DNA of 64,000 bases from Mycobacterium colombiense CECT 3035 (GTDB lineage Bacteria; Actinomycetota; Actinomycetes; Mycobacteriales; Mycobacteriaceae): contig NZ_CP020821.1 of the NCBI RefSeq assembly GCF_002105755.1, forward strand, positions 2,356,001 through 2,420,000. Direction: 5' to 3'. Of the stretch, positions 36,338-45,414 are shown piece by piece. The stretch's first letter is position 1. Every line of letters starts with the position of its first letter. Made by a program: the position numbers and the translations under genes. The notes under the pieces were generated by a model. That model saw nothing but the letters and a program-made list of their open reading frames with translations. It made no database searches and was not told where the DNA came from.

Positions 36338-37426
36338 TCAGGCCGACGTCAGCGTGTTCTCGTCCTCGTCGGCGCGTCCAGCGTTGGCTGCGGCCTCGAG
36401 GGCGATCGGCGGGACGCGGGTGGCACGCACGTAGACGGTGTCCCCCTCGCGCAGCGCCAGCGCCTCGGCGTCGCCGCGCGTGATCTGGGCGGTGAAGAAG
36501 CCGCCGGTGGCGGCGCTGGTCAGCTCGACCCGCACCTCGAATCCCAGCGTGACCACCCGGTCGACGACGGCGCGCACCACCCCGACGGATTCCGCGGTGC
36601 CGTCGCCGCCTGCGATCGCCATCTCGGGGTTGCGGCCCACCCGGATGTCGTGCGGGCGCACCAGCGTCCCGTTCAGGGTGGAAACCGCGCCGAGGAACGA
36701 CATCACGAACGCGTTCGCCGGAGCGTCGTAGACGTCGGTCGGCGATCCGATCTGCTCGATGCGGCCCTGATTGAGCACCGCGATCCGGTCGGCGACGTCC
36801 AGCGCCTCGGCCTGGTCGTGGGTGACCAGCACCGTGGTCACGTGCACCTCGTCGTGCAGGCGCCGCAGCCACGCCCGCAGGTCCTCCCGCACCTTCGCGT
36901 CCAGCGCGCCGAACGGCTCGTCGAGCAGCAGCACCTGCGGATCGACGGCCAGCGCCCGCGCCAGCGCCATGCGCTGGCGCTGACCGCCGGACAGCTGGTT
37001 GGGGTAGCGGGCCTGAAAACCGCTCAGCCCCACCACTTCCAGTAGGTTGTCGACCTTGGCCTTGATCTCGGCTTTGGGTCGCTTGCGGACCTTGAGCCCG
37101 TAGGCCACGTTGTCCCGGACCGTCAGGTGCTTGAACGCCGCGTAGTGCTGGAACACGAACCCGATGCCGCGCCGCTGCGGCGGCACGCGGGTCACGTCAC
37201 GACCGTAGATCGTGACGGTTCCGGTGTCGGGCTGGTCGAGGCCGGCGATGGTGCGCAGCAGCGTCGATTTGCCGGAACCGCTGGGACCCAGCAGAGCCGT
37301 CAGCGAGCCGGTGGGCACGACGAAGTCCACATGATCCAGGGCGACGAAATCGCCATAACGCTTGTTGGCGTCACGCACGATGATGGCGAGGTCGTCGCGC
37401 TCGGTGCCGGCGTCAGTCACGGTCAT
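36338..37426 (-). CDS. cysA: sulfate/thiosulfate ABC transporter ATPase
   Basis: A 362-residue ABC ATPase: Walker [11 protein letters not shown]-loop VFQHYAAF, signature [15 protein letters not shown], Walker [13 protein letters not shown] and H-loop THDQ. The C-terminal part (from about residue 240: [22 protein letters not shown]) is the TOBE-type regulatory domain of the CysA/ModC group. Last gene of the subI-cysT-cysW-cysA operon; eight bases after cysW. It drives sulfate import. Confidence 0.97.
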   Translation of the reverse strand: MTVTDAGTERDDLAIIVRDANKRYGDFVALDHVDFVVPTGSLTALLGPSGSGKSTLLRTIAGLDQPDTGTVTIYGRDVTRVPPQRRGIGFVFQHYAAFKHLTVRDNVAYGLKVRKRPKAEIKAKVDNLLEVVGLSGFQARYPNQLSGGQRQRMALARALAVDPQVLLLDEPFGALDAKVREDLRAWLRRLHDEVHVTTVLVTHDQAEALDVADRIAVLNQGRIEQIGSPTDVYDAPANAFVMSFLGAVSTLNGTLVRPHDIRVGRNPEMAIAGGDGTAESVGVVRAVVDRVVTLGFEVRVELTSAATGGFFTAQITRGDAEALALREGDTVYVRATRVPPIALEAAANAGRADEDENTLTSA

Positions 37427-37434
37427 TCCCCTCG

Positions 37435-38253
37435 TCAGGCCTGTCTGGCCGCTCGTGCGCGGCGCGCGTCAAGCACCACCTGGAAAACCAACACCAGCAC
37501 GGCAACTCCCATCAACAGCGTGGACAGCGCGTAGGCGCCGTACTCCGCGCCGCGGTTGTAGCGATCGGACACCAGCAACGTCAGCGTCTGCGACTTCCCC
37601 GGCAGGTTGGAAGACACCATGAGCACGGCACCGTATTCCCCCAGGGTACGGGCGATGGTCAACACGATCCCGTATGTCAGACCCCACCGGATGGACGGCA
37701 GCGTGATCCGCCAGAAGGTCTGCCACCAGCCCGAACCCAGGGTTGCCGCCGCCTCCTCCTGGTCGGTACCCAGCTCGTGTAGCACCGGCTCCACTTCGCG
37801 CACCACGAAGGGCAGCGTGACGAAGATGCTGGCGAGCACGATTCCCGGCAGGCCGAAGATGATCTTGAACCCGAGGTCTTGCTCCACGAACCCGAGCGCA
37901 CCGGCCGACCCCCACAACACGATCAACGCGACGCCCACGATGACCGGCGAGACCGCGAACGGCAGATCGATGACCGCCTGCAGTACGCCCTTGCCGCGAA
38001 ACCTGTTGCGCGCGAGCACCAATGCCGTGGGAATCCCGAACACGACGTTCAGCGGCACCACGATGGCCACCACCAGCAGCGTCAGGTTCAGCGCCGATAT
38101 CGCGGCGGGGGTGCTCACCCAGGCGTAGAACTGGCCGAGGCCGGGTTGAAAGGCCCGCCACAGGATCAACGCCACCGGAATGACCAGCAGCACGAAGACG
38201 TATCCGAGAGCGACGAACCGCAACCAATAGCGCACTCCCGCAGACGATGTCAT
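37435..38253 (-). CDS. cysW: sulfate ABC transporter permease CysW
   Basis: A 272-residue membrane permease with six helices. The EAA loop that docks the ATPase reads [21 protein letters not shown]. Start ATG 38253 overlaps the cysT stop (ATGA) and gives the usual family length. The frame is open upstream across cysT, but that part is shadow. Pairs with CysT to form the channel. Confidence 0.95.
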   Translation of the reverse strand: MTSSAGVRYWLRFVALGYVFVLLVIPVALILWRAFQPGLGQFYAWVSTPAAISALNLTLLVVAIVVPLNVVFGIPTALVLARNRFRGKGVLQAVIDLPFAVSPVIVGVALIVLWGSAGALGFVEQDLGFKIIFGLPGIVLASIFVTLPFVVREVEPVLHELGTDQEEAAATLGSGWWQTFWRITLPSIRWGLTYGIVLTIARTLGEYGAVLMVSSNLPGKSQTLTLLVSDRYNRGAEYGAYALSTLLMGVAVLVLVFQVVLDARRARAARQA

Positions 38254-39122
38254 GCGGACAGCTCCTCCCGCTTGGCCGCGCGTCCGCCCACGATCCGCAG
38301 GACGAGCAGCACGACAAACGAAATGCCCAACAGCACAATCGAAATTGCGGCGGCGCCGGTGCGGTCGTCGTTCTCGATCAGCGTGCGTATCCACTGCGAC
38401 GACACTTCGGTCTTGCCCGGTACGGCACCGCCGATGAGCACCACGGATCCGAACTCGCCGATCGCCCGTGAGAACGCCAGGCCCGCACCGGATAACAACG
38501 CGGGCAGCAGTGACGGCAGCACCACGGAGGTGAAGATCTTCGGGCCGCTGGCGCCCAGCGACGCCGCGGCCTCCTCGGTTTCGCGATCCAATTCCAGCAG
38601 CACCGGCTGGACGGCGCGCACCACGAACGGCAGCGTGACGAAGGCCAGCGCCACCGCCACACCCCACGATGTGTGCTGCAGGTGCAGGCCGACCGGGCTG
38701 TTGTTGCCGTACAGCGCCAGCATCACCAGGCTGGCGACGATGGTGGGCAGCGCGAACGGTAGGTCGATGATCGCGTCGACGAGTCGCTTGCCCGGAAAGT
38801 CGTCACGAACCAGCACCCACGCGATCACCAGGCCGAAGACCAGGTTGAGCACGGTGACGCCGGCCGAGATGGTCAGGGTCACCCGGAACGACTCGAGGGC
38901 GGCATTCGAGGAAACCGCCAGCCAGAAGGCGCGCCAGCCGCCGCCCGCGGATTGCCAGGCGATCGCCGCCAGCGGCAGCAGCACGATCACCGACAGCCAC
39001 ACCGTGGCCGCCCCGACCCGCAGGGCGGTGGTCCCGCGGCCGCGCCCGGGAAGCGGTCCCGGTGGCGCGTCACCGCTGAGTTCGGGCCGGACTGCCAGCG
39101 GGTCCGGCGTGATGGCCGTCAT
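38250..39122 (-). CDS. cysT: sulfate ABC transporter permease CysT
   Basis: A 290-residue permease with six helices and the coupling loop EEAAASLGASGPKIFTSVVLP. It starts at the ATG at 39122, which overlaps the subI stop. The N-terminal 35 residues are a proline/glycine-rich cytoplasmic tail before the first helix. Pairs with CysW. Confidence 0.95.
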   Translation of the reverse strand: MTAITPDPLAVRPELSGDAPPGPLPGRGRGTTALRVGAATVWLSVIVLLPLAAIAWQSAGGGWRAFWLAVSSNAALESFRVTLTISAGVTVLNLVFGLVIAWVLVRDDFPGKRLVDAIIDLPFALPTIVASLVMLALYGNNSPVGLHLQHTSWGVAVALAFVTLPFVVRAVQPVLLELDRETEEAAASLGASGPKIFTSVVLPSLLPALLSGAGLAFSRAIGEFGSVVLIGGAVPGKTEVSSQWIRTLIENDDRTGAAAISIVLLGISFVVLLVLRIVGGRAAKREELSA

Positions 39123-40150
39123 CCGGTGGCCTTCGTGTAGATCTTGGTGATGCTGCCGGTGTTCTTGTCGAACAGCTGGGGATCCGCGGTGGTCCAGCCG
39201 CCGAGGTCGGCGATGGTCCACAGCTTGGCCGGCACCGGATACTGGTTTCGGAAGTCGGCGGCGACGGCAGGATCGACCGGGCGGAAACCGGCCTGCGCCC
39301 AGACCTTTTGGGCCGCGGCCGTGTATTGGAAGTTCTTGAACGCGACGGCGGCATCCAGGTGCGGGCTGGTGTTGACCACGGCCACCGGATTGTCGATCCT
39401 GAAGGTCTGGGGCGGGTTGACGTGCTCGACGGGCTTGCCCGCCCGCTCGGTGGCGATGGCCTCGTTCTCGTAGCTGATCAATACGTCACCGCTGCCCTGC
39501 ACGAACACGTCGGTGGCTTCCCGCCCCGAACCGGGGCGCAGCTTGACGTGCTCGGTCACCAACTTCTTGATGAAATCCACCCCGGCGTCGCTGTGGGCGC
39601 CGCCTTCACTCTTCACGGCGTACGGCGCGAGCAGATTCCACTTCGCCGATCCCGAACTCAGCGGGCTGGGCGTGATGACCTCGACGCCCGGCCGCAACAG
39701 GTCATCCCAATCCCTGATGTTCTTCGGATTGCCCTTCCGCACCACCAGCGTGACCACCGAGCCGAAGGGAATTCCCTTGGTGGCGTCGGTATTCCAGTCC
39801 TTGGAAACCTTGCCCGCCTTGACCAGCCGAGCGATGTCGGGTTCCACCGAGAAGTTCACCACGTCGGCCGGCTTGCCGTCGACGACACCACGGGACTGGT
39901 CGCCGGAGGCCCCGTAGGAGGTGACCACCTGCACGCCCTTGCCCTCATCGGAGGCGTTGAACGCCGGAATTATCTTGCTCCACCCCGGTTCTGGGACCGA
40001 GTAGGCGACCAGCGTGATGCTGGTGCGCGCGCCGGACAGCCCACCGCCGCCGACGGCATCGCTGGCCCCGCCGTGACATCCGGCGATGAGGCCGGCAATC
40101 AGCGCAAGGGTGAGGACGGGCCGCCAGTGCCATGCGGTCCTGATGTCCAT
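39119..40150 (-). CDS. subI: sulfate-binding lipoprotein SubI
   Basis: A 343-residue periplasmic-binding protein anchored as a lipoprotein: signal MDIRTAWHWRPVLTL with lipobox LIAGC. Seen: ITLVAYSVPEPGWSKI, TSYGASGDQSRGV, GKPADVVNFS, EVITPSPLSSGSAKWN, then VFVQGSGDVLISYENEA, all typical of the sulfate/thiosulfate binding fold with its anion-binding serines. GGAAGG precedes the ATG. First gene of the import operon; a short cysteine-rich ORF ends 114 bases upstream. Confidence 0.96.
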   Translation of the reverse strand: MDIRTAWHWRPVLTLALIAGLIAGCHGGASDAVGGGGLSGARTSITLVAYSVPEPGWSKIIPAFNASDEGKGVQVVTSYGASGDQSRGVVDGKPADVVNFSVEPDIARLVKAGKVSKDWNTDATKGIPFGSVVTLVVRKGNPKNIRDWDDLLRPGVEVITPSPLSSGSAKWNLLAPYAVKSEGGAHSDAGVDFIKKLVTEHVKLRPGSGREATDVFVQGSGDVLISYENEAIATERAGKPVEHVNPPQTFRIDNPVAVVNTSPHLDAAVAFKNFQYTAAAQKVWAQAGFRPVDPAVAADFRNQYPVPAKLWTIADLGGWTTADPQLFDKNTGSITKIYTKATG

Positions 40151-40264
40151 TGAGGGCCTTCCGATGCAGAACGAATGGGATTTCGGTCCCGTTTCTGCGG
40201 ATAGGCACCTAGAACTTCAGGAGAATTCGAAAACTCCAGACCAGACCGCGCACGGGTTTGGGAG

Positions 40265-40321
40265 TCAGCGACAACAGTGCACGAAGGCATAGCACCCCGG
40301 AATGCCAAATGCCACGCGCAT
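40265..40321 (-). CDS. leaderless cysteine-rich upstream peptide controlling subI-cysTWA
   Basis: An 18-codon ORF reading MRVAFGIPGCYAFVHCCR with Cys at positions 10, 16 and 17. It starts seven bases after a TAGGCT -10 and has no ribosome site, which fits a leaderless message. The subI start lies 114 bases beyond its stop. The segment GCCTTC-G-TGCA inside codons 12-15 can pair with TGCA-TCG-GAAGGC at the subI ribosome site, so a ribosome held at the Cys codons would free that site. This is the second such ORF in the window and matches the one before sirA in design. Confidence 0.7.
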   Translation of the reverse strand: MRVAFGIPGCYAFVHCCR

Positions 40322-40328
40322 GGCGGGA

Positions 40329-40334
40329 AGCCTA
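40329..40334 (-). promoter_or_regulatory. -10 element of the subI leader transcript
   Basis: TAGGCT (coding strand) fits TANNNT and lies seven bases before the ATG of the cysteine-rich ORF, the spacing of a leaderless promoter. Confidence 0.55.
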
Positions 40335-40392
40335 ACAGGAATCGGGATTGCCGCCACCGCAACGGGTGGCGCAGCAAACAAGCGATGCCCGG

Positions 40393-40482
40393 CTAGTGGT
40401 GCATCAAGTGGGTCACCAACCATGTCACGACCACCAGCGCCACCAGGATGACGAGAACCAGCGTCACGTGTGACCGGGGCAT
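40393..40482 (-). CDS. 29-residue single-helix membrane peptide
   Basis: Begins MPRSHVTLVLVILVALVVVT and ends WLVTHLMHH: one hydrophobic helix with basic and histidine ends. The ATG lies five bases after the stop of the small membrane protein upstream, so the two are probably cotranscribed. Function unknown. Confidence 0.55.
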   Translation of the reverse strand: MPRSHVTLVLVILVALVVVTWLVTHLMHH

Positions 40483-40487
40483 CGGCG

Positions 40488-40682
40488 TTACTCGGGCGTC
40501 CCGCCGGCGTGGCGGGCCCGGCGCATCAGCTCGATGCCCTTGCCGAGCGCGCCGTCCAGCACGGCCGCCGTGGCGTAGGCCACCGCCAGCACGATCGGCA
40601 TCACCACCATGGCCTGCAGGACGAAAGGCAGCCCCGAAAGCCACAGCTCGTTGCCGTCCCACCAGTTGAGGAACGCGTTCAC
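40488..40682 (-). CDS. small membrane protein, about 64 residues (Rv2401A-like)
   Basis: GTG start at 40682 gives VNAFLNWWDGNELWLSGLPF and a hydrophobic segment MVVMPIVLAVAYATAAVLDG, then a basic tail RRARHAG. The aromatic, acidic N-terminus followed by one or two helices is what I remember of a small membrane protein in this place of the M. tuberculosis map. The start could also be GTG at 40691. Function unknown. Confidence 0.65.
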   Translation of the reverse strand: MNAFLNWWDGNELWLSGLPFVLQAMVVMPIVLAVAYATAAVLDGALGKGIELMRRARHAGGTPE

Positions 40683-40923
40683 GGAGCTCACCCTATGCGG
40701 CCCGGCTGTCGAAGACCAATGTCTGGCCACGCCGGCGTCACCGTCACGATGATCGAAAAGCAGGCCAGACGCTGCGGATAGGCGCCCGCCACGCCACCTC
40801 GCCGAAACGTTGGACGCGAGATGGCTGAGCAGCGATGATGGCCAGATGGTTCTGCATGCCCAACCCGAAGACCAGCCGGCTGACGCCATGCCCGAGGACA
40901 CATATACAGCCGCCTCCGCGTCG

Positions 40924-42882
40924 ATGTCGTCGTCCATCGATTTGCGCACGCCCGGGCCGCTCGCTCCCAGCGCCGCCCTACGGAACCCGTTCCCGCCGAT
41001 CGCCGACTATGCGTTCCTGTCGGACTGGGAAACCACCTGCTTGATCTCGCCGGCCGGGTCGGTGGAATGGCTGTGCGTGCCCCGGCCGGACTCCCCCAGC
41101 GTGTTCGGCGCGATCCTGGACCGCAGCGCCGGTCACTTCCGGCTGGGGCCCTACGGCGTCTCGGTGCCCTCTGCCCGCCGGTACCTTCCCGGCAGCCTCA
41201 TCATGGAGACCACCTGGCAGACCCACACCGGATGGCTGATCGTGCGCGATGCGCTGGTCATGGGCCCCTGGCACGACCTGGAGCGGCGGTCGCGGACGCA
41301 TCGGCGCACCCCGATGGACTGGGATGCCGAACACATCCTGCTGCGCACCGTGCGCTGCGTCAGCGGCACCGTCGAATTGATGATGAGCTGCGAGCCGGCG
41401 TTCGACTATCACCGCGTCGGCGCCGCCTGGGAGTACTCCGCCAACGCCTACGGCGAGGCCGTCGCCCGCGCCACCAGGGAACCCGACGCCCACCCGACAC
41501 TGCGGCTCACCAGCAATCTGCGCATCGGGCTGGAAGGCCGGGAGGCACGTGCGCGCACCCGGATGAAAGAGGGCGACGACGTGTTCGTCGCCCTGAGCTG
41601 GACCAAGCACCCGGCGCCGCAGACGTACCAAGAGGCCGCCGACAAGATGTGGCAGACCACCGAATGTTGGCGCCAGTGGATCAACATCGGCAACTTCCCC
41701 GATCACCCGTGGCGGGCCTACCTGCAGCGCAGCGCGCTCACGCTGAAGGGCCTGACCTATTCCCCCACCGGCGCGCTGCTGGCGGCCAGCACCACGTCGC
41801 TGCCGGAAACGCCGCAGGGCGAACGCAATTGGGACTACCGCTACGCCTGGGTGCGCGACTCGACGTTCGCGTTGTGGGGCCTGTACACCCTGGGGCTGGA
41901 CCGCGAAGCCGACGACTTCTTCGCCTTCATCGCCGATGTCTCCGGCGCCAACCACAACGAGCGGCACCCGCTGCAGGTCATGTACGGCGTCGGCGGCGAG
42001 CGCAGCCTGGTCGAAGAGGAACTGCACCACCTGTCCGGCTATGACCACGCCCGCCCGGTGCGGATCGGCAACGGCGCCTACGACCAGATCCAGCACGACA
42101 TCTGGGGCTCCATCCTGGATTCCTTCTACCTGCACGCCAAGTCACGAGAGCAGGTCCCGGAGACGTTGTGGCCGGTGCTGAAGAAGCAGGTCGAAGAGGC
42201 GATCAAACATTGGCGCGAGCCGGACCGCGGCATCTGGGAGGTGCGCGGGGAACCGCAGCACTTCACGTCGTCGAAGGTGATGTGCTGGGTGGCACTCGAC
42301 CGCGGCGCCAAGCTGGCCGAGCGGCAGGGCGAGAAGAGCTACGCCCAGCAATGGCATGCCATCGCCGACGAGATCAAGGAGGACATCCTGACGCATGGCG
42401 TGGACTCCCGCGGGGTGTTCACCCAGCGCTACGGCAGCGACGCGCTGGACGCCTCGCTGCTGTTGGTGGTGCTGACGCGGTTCCTGCCGCCGGACGACCC
42501 GCGGGTGCGAAACACCGTACTGGCGATCGCCGACGAACTCACCCAGGAGGGCCTGGTGCTGCGCTACCGGGTCGAGGAAACCGACGATGGGCTGTCCGGC
42601 GAGGAGGGCACCTTCACGATCTGCTCGTTCTGGCTGGTGTCGGCGCTGGTCGAGATCGGCGAGGTGCGGCGCGCCAAGCGCCTGTGTGAGCGGCTGCTGT
42701 CCTACGCCAGCCCGCTGCACCTCTACGCCGAGGAGATCGAACCGCGCACCGGGCGCCAGCTGGGCAACTTCCCACAGGCGTTCACCCACCTGGCGCTGAT
42801 CAACGCGGTGGTGCACGTCATCCGCGCCGAGGAGGAAGCCGACGGGTCCGGGATGTTCCAGCCCGCGAACGCTCCGATGTAG
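40924..42882 (+). CDS. GH15-family trehalase/glucoamylase-type glycosidase
   Basis: A protein of 652 residues from this ATG (ATGs at 40888 and 40846 are alternatives; TATACA at about 40904 suits a short leader to 40924). Counterpart of Rv2402, described as a GH15 trehalase. N-terminal beta domain from NPFPPIADYAFLSDWE to about residue 250, then the (alpha/alpha)6 barrel with GERNWDYRYAWVRDST, MYGVGGERSLVEEELHHLSGY, IWEVRGEPQHFTSSKVMCW and EIEPRTGRQLGNFPQAFTH, where the catalytic glutamates lie. It would hydrolyse an alpha-glucoside such as trehalose in the cytoplasm; no signal peptide. Confidence 0.9.
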   Translation: MSSSIDLRTPGPLAPSAALRNPFPPIADYAFLSDWETTCLISPAGSVEWLCVPRPDSPSVFGAILDRSAGHFRLGPYGVSVPSARRYLPGSLIMETTWQTHTGWLIVRDALVMGPWHDLERRSRTHRRTPMDWDAEHILLRTVRCVSGTVELMMSCEPAFDYHRVGAAWEYSANAYGEAVARATREPDAHPTLRLTSNLRIGLEGREARARTRMKEGDDVFVALSWTKHPAPQTYQEAADKMWQTTECWRQWINIGNFPDHPWRAYLQRSALTLKGLTYSPTGALLAASTTSLPETPQGERNWDYRYAWVRDSTFALWGLYTLGLDREADDFFAFIADVSGANHNERHPLQVMYGVGGERSLVEEELHHLSGYDHARPVRIGNGAYDQIQHDIWGSILDSFYLHAKSREQVPETLWPVLKKQVEEAIKHWREPDRGIWEVRGEPQHFTSSKVMCWVALDRGAKLAERQGEKSYAQQWHAIADEIKEDILTHGVDSRGVFTQRYGSDALDASLLLVVLTRFLPPDDPRVRNTVLAIADELTQEGLVLRYRVEETDDGLSGEEGTFTICSFWLVSALVEIGEVRRAKRLCERLLSYASPLHLYAEEIEPRTGRQLGNFPQAFTHLALINAVVHVIRAEEEADGSGMFQPANAPM

Positions 42883-42897
42883 GGGCTTGAGCGCACG

Positions 42898-42912
42898 GCA
42901 AGCGCCGCTTGC
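42898..42912. terminator. inverted repeat between convergent genes
   Basis: GCAAGCG-C-CGCTTGC lies in the 36-base gap between the GH15 gene and the convergent lipoprotein gene. Perfect 7-base arms but a one-base centre, so the working stem must be shorter with a larger loop. No T-run. A bidirectional terminator is plausible. Confidence 0.4.
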
Positions 42913-42918
42913 GTCCGG

Positions 42919-43692
42919 CTAGCGCAGGGCGTCGACTTTGTCCCTCATCACCTGCGCGATGTCGAGCGCGCTGGCATCGACCTCGTCTGGCTGCCTGGCC
43001 GGTCGCGCGGGTGTGTTCGCAAAGTCGACTTCGACTTCGATCAGGCAGTTGTCCCGCACACCGATGGCGCGCCCGGCCGGGAGGGAATCCTCGAGAAGCG
43101 GGTTCGGCGAGTCGAGCTCGATCGACGTCGTCGCCGCGAGAACCGAAGCGGCGACCTGCACGTCGTCCACCTTCGCCTTCAGCCTGAACGGTCGCCCGGT
43201 GAGGGCGACAGTCTTGCCCTCACATCGTTGCCACTGGCGAGAGAACGTCACGAACAGCGCCTCGGCGTCGGCAGGCGTCGGCAGGTCGACCACCCCCTCT
43301 TGGACGCGGATCACCGTGGCAGTCGTGGAATTGGGCCGCCAGGTTTCCTGCGCGACATCTCTGACCTTCCGGTGACGGTAGGCGCTGTGCTGCAACATCA
43401 CCGCGACGCCGATGCAGTCGTCCGGCCACGCCACCCTGTCGCCCTGCAACGACTCCGGCCCCGCAAAGCTCGGCGGGAACCCGGGGTCAATGGTCAACGG
43501 CTGCTTGACAATTCGCGACAGTGCGCTCCTGCCGAGCAGCACCCGCTTGATGGTCGTCCCACTGAGGGATCGCGGTGTGCCGCCGGGCGCCGGGCGCGCC
43601 GTGCCATCGACCGCCACCGAGCAGCCCGAGGCGAGCATCATGATGGCCATCAAGGCGCCGACGCGCCAGCGGCATCTCGTACCGATCGTCAC
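42919..43692 (-). CDS. LppR-like lipoprotein with PknH-type sensor domain, copy 3
   Basis: About 257 residues from a GTG at 43692 (GGGAGG lies 13 bases upstream, so the start is not certain). Lipobox MLASGC, then GTARPAPGG and a PknH-like extracellular domain with cysteines in DDCIGVAV, QRCEGKT and DNCLIEV. The last of three tandem relatives on this strand; it ends with DIAQVMRDKVDALR, the motif all three share. Role unknown; such domains sense or bind ligands at the outer face of the membrane. Confidence 0.82.
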   Translation of the reverse strand: MTIGTRCRWRVGALMAIMMLASGCSVAVDGTARPAPGGTPRSLSGTTIKRVLLGRSALSRIVKQPLTIDPGFPPSFAGPESLQGDRVAWPDDCIGVAVMLQHSAYRHRKVRDVAQETWRPNSTTATVIRVQEGVVDLPTPADAEALFVTFSRQWQRCEGKTVALTGRPFRLKAKVDDVQVAASVLAATTSIELDSPNPLLEDSLPAGRAIGVRDNCLIEVEVDFANTPARPARQPDEVDASALDIAQVMRDKVDALR

Positions 43693-43881
43693 AATTGTTA
43701 CCGCGCCTCCCTGCGTCCGTCGATCGACGGCACAACCGCTTCGTACCGCCTTGACCAGCAAGTTTATTGCCGCCTTATGGTGAACACCGCAGGCCACACC
43801 GAGGACACAGCGCAACGTCAGGCATGTCTCAGGTTCGGGGTGTGAGGCCCTGTGAGCTCACCAGCCAGCGGACGCGCCGCG

Positions 43882-44625
43882 TCAGCCGCGGGCGCTGAGT
43901 TTGTCCATGAGCGCGTGGGTGAGGTCGATGGCGGTGGTGTTGATGTCGGCGTTGCCCACATCTGCCTGACCGTAAATGGGACTGAATTCGACCGTGACCT
44001 CGACCAGGTAAGTCCCCTTGACGCCAAGGGCCCGGGCCTCGGGGATGGCGTTCAAACCACCGTGTGGGCCCGACCCCATCGAAACCGTGGCCGCGACAAC
44101 CGAATCCGCGACGCGTACGTCGGAGATGGCGTCCGAATTCCACACGTCGATGGGTTCCACCAGCAGCGTGGTGCCGTCGCATCTGCGCCACTGCGCCGTG
44201 AACTTGGCGAACAGCGCGTTGGCGTCCGCGTCCGTCCCCAGCGCGACGATGCCCTGCTGGACGCTGTCGACCCTCTCGGAATCGCCTTTGTGCACCCACA
44301 TTTCACCAGCCGTGAGCTGTATCGATGCGGAGGCGTACGTGACCCGCTGCATCAGGTGAACGACCCCGATGCAGTCGGCCGGCTGCCCGTTATCCCAACC
44401 CGACCCCAATTTGTCGACGCCCCCGAAATCCGAGTAGTGCGGGTAGGGCTGGAACGGCTGGGCGAGCAACCTCGCCAGCGCCGTACCGTCGAACAGCGCC
44501 CGCTTGATGGCCGGCACCCGCCCCGCGCTCGGTGCCAGACCTGCTGTGCCGGTGATGGTTTCGGTGCACCCGGTCATCAGCAGCACCGCAATTAAAGCGG
44601 CCAGGGGTCGCGAGCGACTTTTCAC
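43882..44625 (-). CDS. LppR-like lipoprotein with PknH-type sensor domain, copy 2
   Basis: A 247-residue lipoprotein, lipobox LMTGC after a short basic signal (MKSRSRPLAAL). The mature part follows copies 1 and 3 (PADCIGVVHLMQ, WRRCDGTT, VADSVVAAT) but where they have NCLxEV it reads GTYLVEV, so one conserved cysteine is lost and any disulfide it makes is missing. C-terminus LTHALMDKLSARG matches the shared tail. Probably diverged after duplication. Confidence 0.88.
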   Translation of the reverse strand: MKSRSRPLAALIAVLLMTGCTETITGTAGLAPSAGRVPAIKRALFDGTALARLLAQPFQPYPHYSDFGGVDKLGSGWDNGQPADCIGVVHLMQRVTYASASIQLTAGEMWVHKGDSERVDSVQQGIVALGTDADANALFAKFTAQWRRCDGTTLLVEPIDVWNSDAISDVRVADSVVAATVSMGSGPHGGLNAIPEARALGVKGTYLVEVTVEFSPIYGQADVGNADINTTAIDLTHALMDKLSARG

Positions 44626-44653
44626 GTGGTTCCTAGCCCTTCCGGGTGCCCGG

Positions 44654-45412
44654 TCAGCCCAGGGCGCTGACTTTGTCCATCAGGGCGTGCGCGACGTCGA
44701 TGGCGCTGGAATTGATGTCGGCCGATCCCGGGTCGGAGGACCGTCGCCCGCCGAAGAAGACCACCTGAACCTCGACCAGGCAGTTCGACCGGATACCGAT
44801 CGCGCGCGCCTGCGGGGTGGGCCGAAGGGGCGGCATGTTGGGCAGGATCGACGTCGCGGTCTTGGTGGCCGCGATGGTGGAGTCCGTGGTGCGCACGTCG
44901 CTGATGACGTTCGTGGTGCTGATCGGACCGCTCTGTTCCGACGTGGTCATGCCATTGCACTGCTGCCACTGCTGGGAGAACTGCGCGAACAGCGCCTGGG
45001 CCTGCGCGGGCGACGGCAGCGTGACCACGCCCTCCTCGACCACGATCACCTGCGCCGGCTCGCCGTTGTTCCACCACGATTCCGACGCAACGTCTTTCAC
45101 GTCGGCGGACCGGTACACGCCCTGCTGCAGCATCGCCGTCACGCCCAGGCAACCGGCCTGCGACATCGATCGCTTCACCTGATACAGCTTTTCGGGCCCG
45201 CCGAATTCGGCCGGGTCGCGCGCCACGAAAGGCTGGTTGAGCATCCGCGACAGCGTCGGGCCGTCGAGCAGCACCTGTTTGACCGTCGCGCCGCTGAGCG
45301 GTTGCGGCTTGAGGTTCGGCGCCGGCTTCGCCGTGCCCGCCACGACGCCACCGCAGCCCGTCGCCAACGCGGCGACCGCCAGCAGCGCCGACGCCATCCC
45401 CCGTATCCGCAT
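44654..45412 (-). CDS. lppR: LppR lipoprotein with PknH-type sensor domain, copy 1
   Basis: A 252-residue lipoprotein next to lepA, the place of lppR (Rv2403c). Signal MRIRGMASALLAVAALATGC ends in the lipobox; GTAKPAP, then the sensor-like domain with QAGCLGVTAMLQQGVYRSAD, WQQCNGMT, STIAATKT and SNCLVEVQV. All three domain cysteines present. Two bases separate it from the lepA stop, so it may be read from the lepA transcript. The protein sits outside the membrane and may bind a small ligand. Confidence 0.9.
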   Translation of the reverse strand: MRIRGMASALLAVAALATGCGGVVAGTAKPAPNLKPQPLSGATVKQVLLDGPTLSRMLNQPFVARDPAEFGGPEKLYQVKRSMSQAGCLGVTAMLQQGVYRSADVKDVASESWWNNGEPAQVIVVEEGVVTLPSPAQAQALFAQFSQQWQQCNGMTTSEQSGPISTTNVISDVRTTDSTIAATKTATSILPNMPPLRPTPQARAIGIRSNCLVEVQVVFFGGRRSSDPGSADINSSAIDVAHALMDKVSALG

Positions 45413-45414
45413 GG

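Noticed and set aside
35957-37045. 362-codon plus frame across the cysH end and cysA
   Set aside because: Arg/Gly/Val-rich shadow of cysA; no motif of its own.
39308-40153. 281-codon plus frame opposite subI
   Set aside because: Mirror of a confident lipoprotein gene with full binding-protein motifs.
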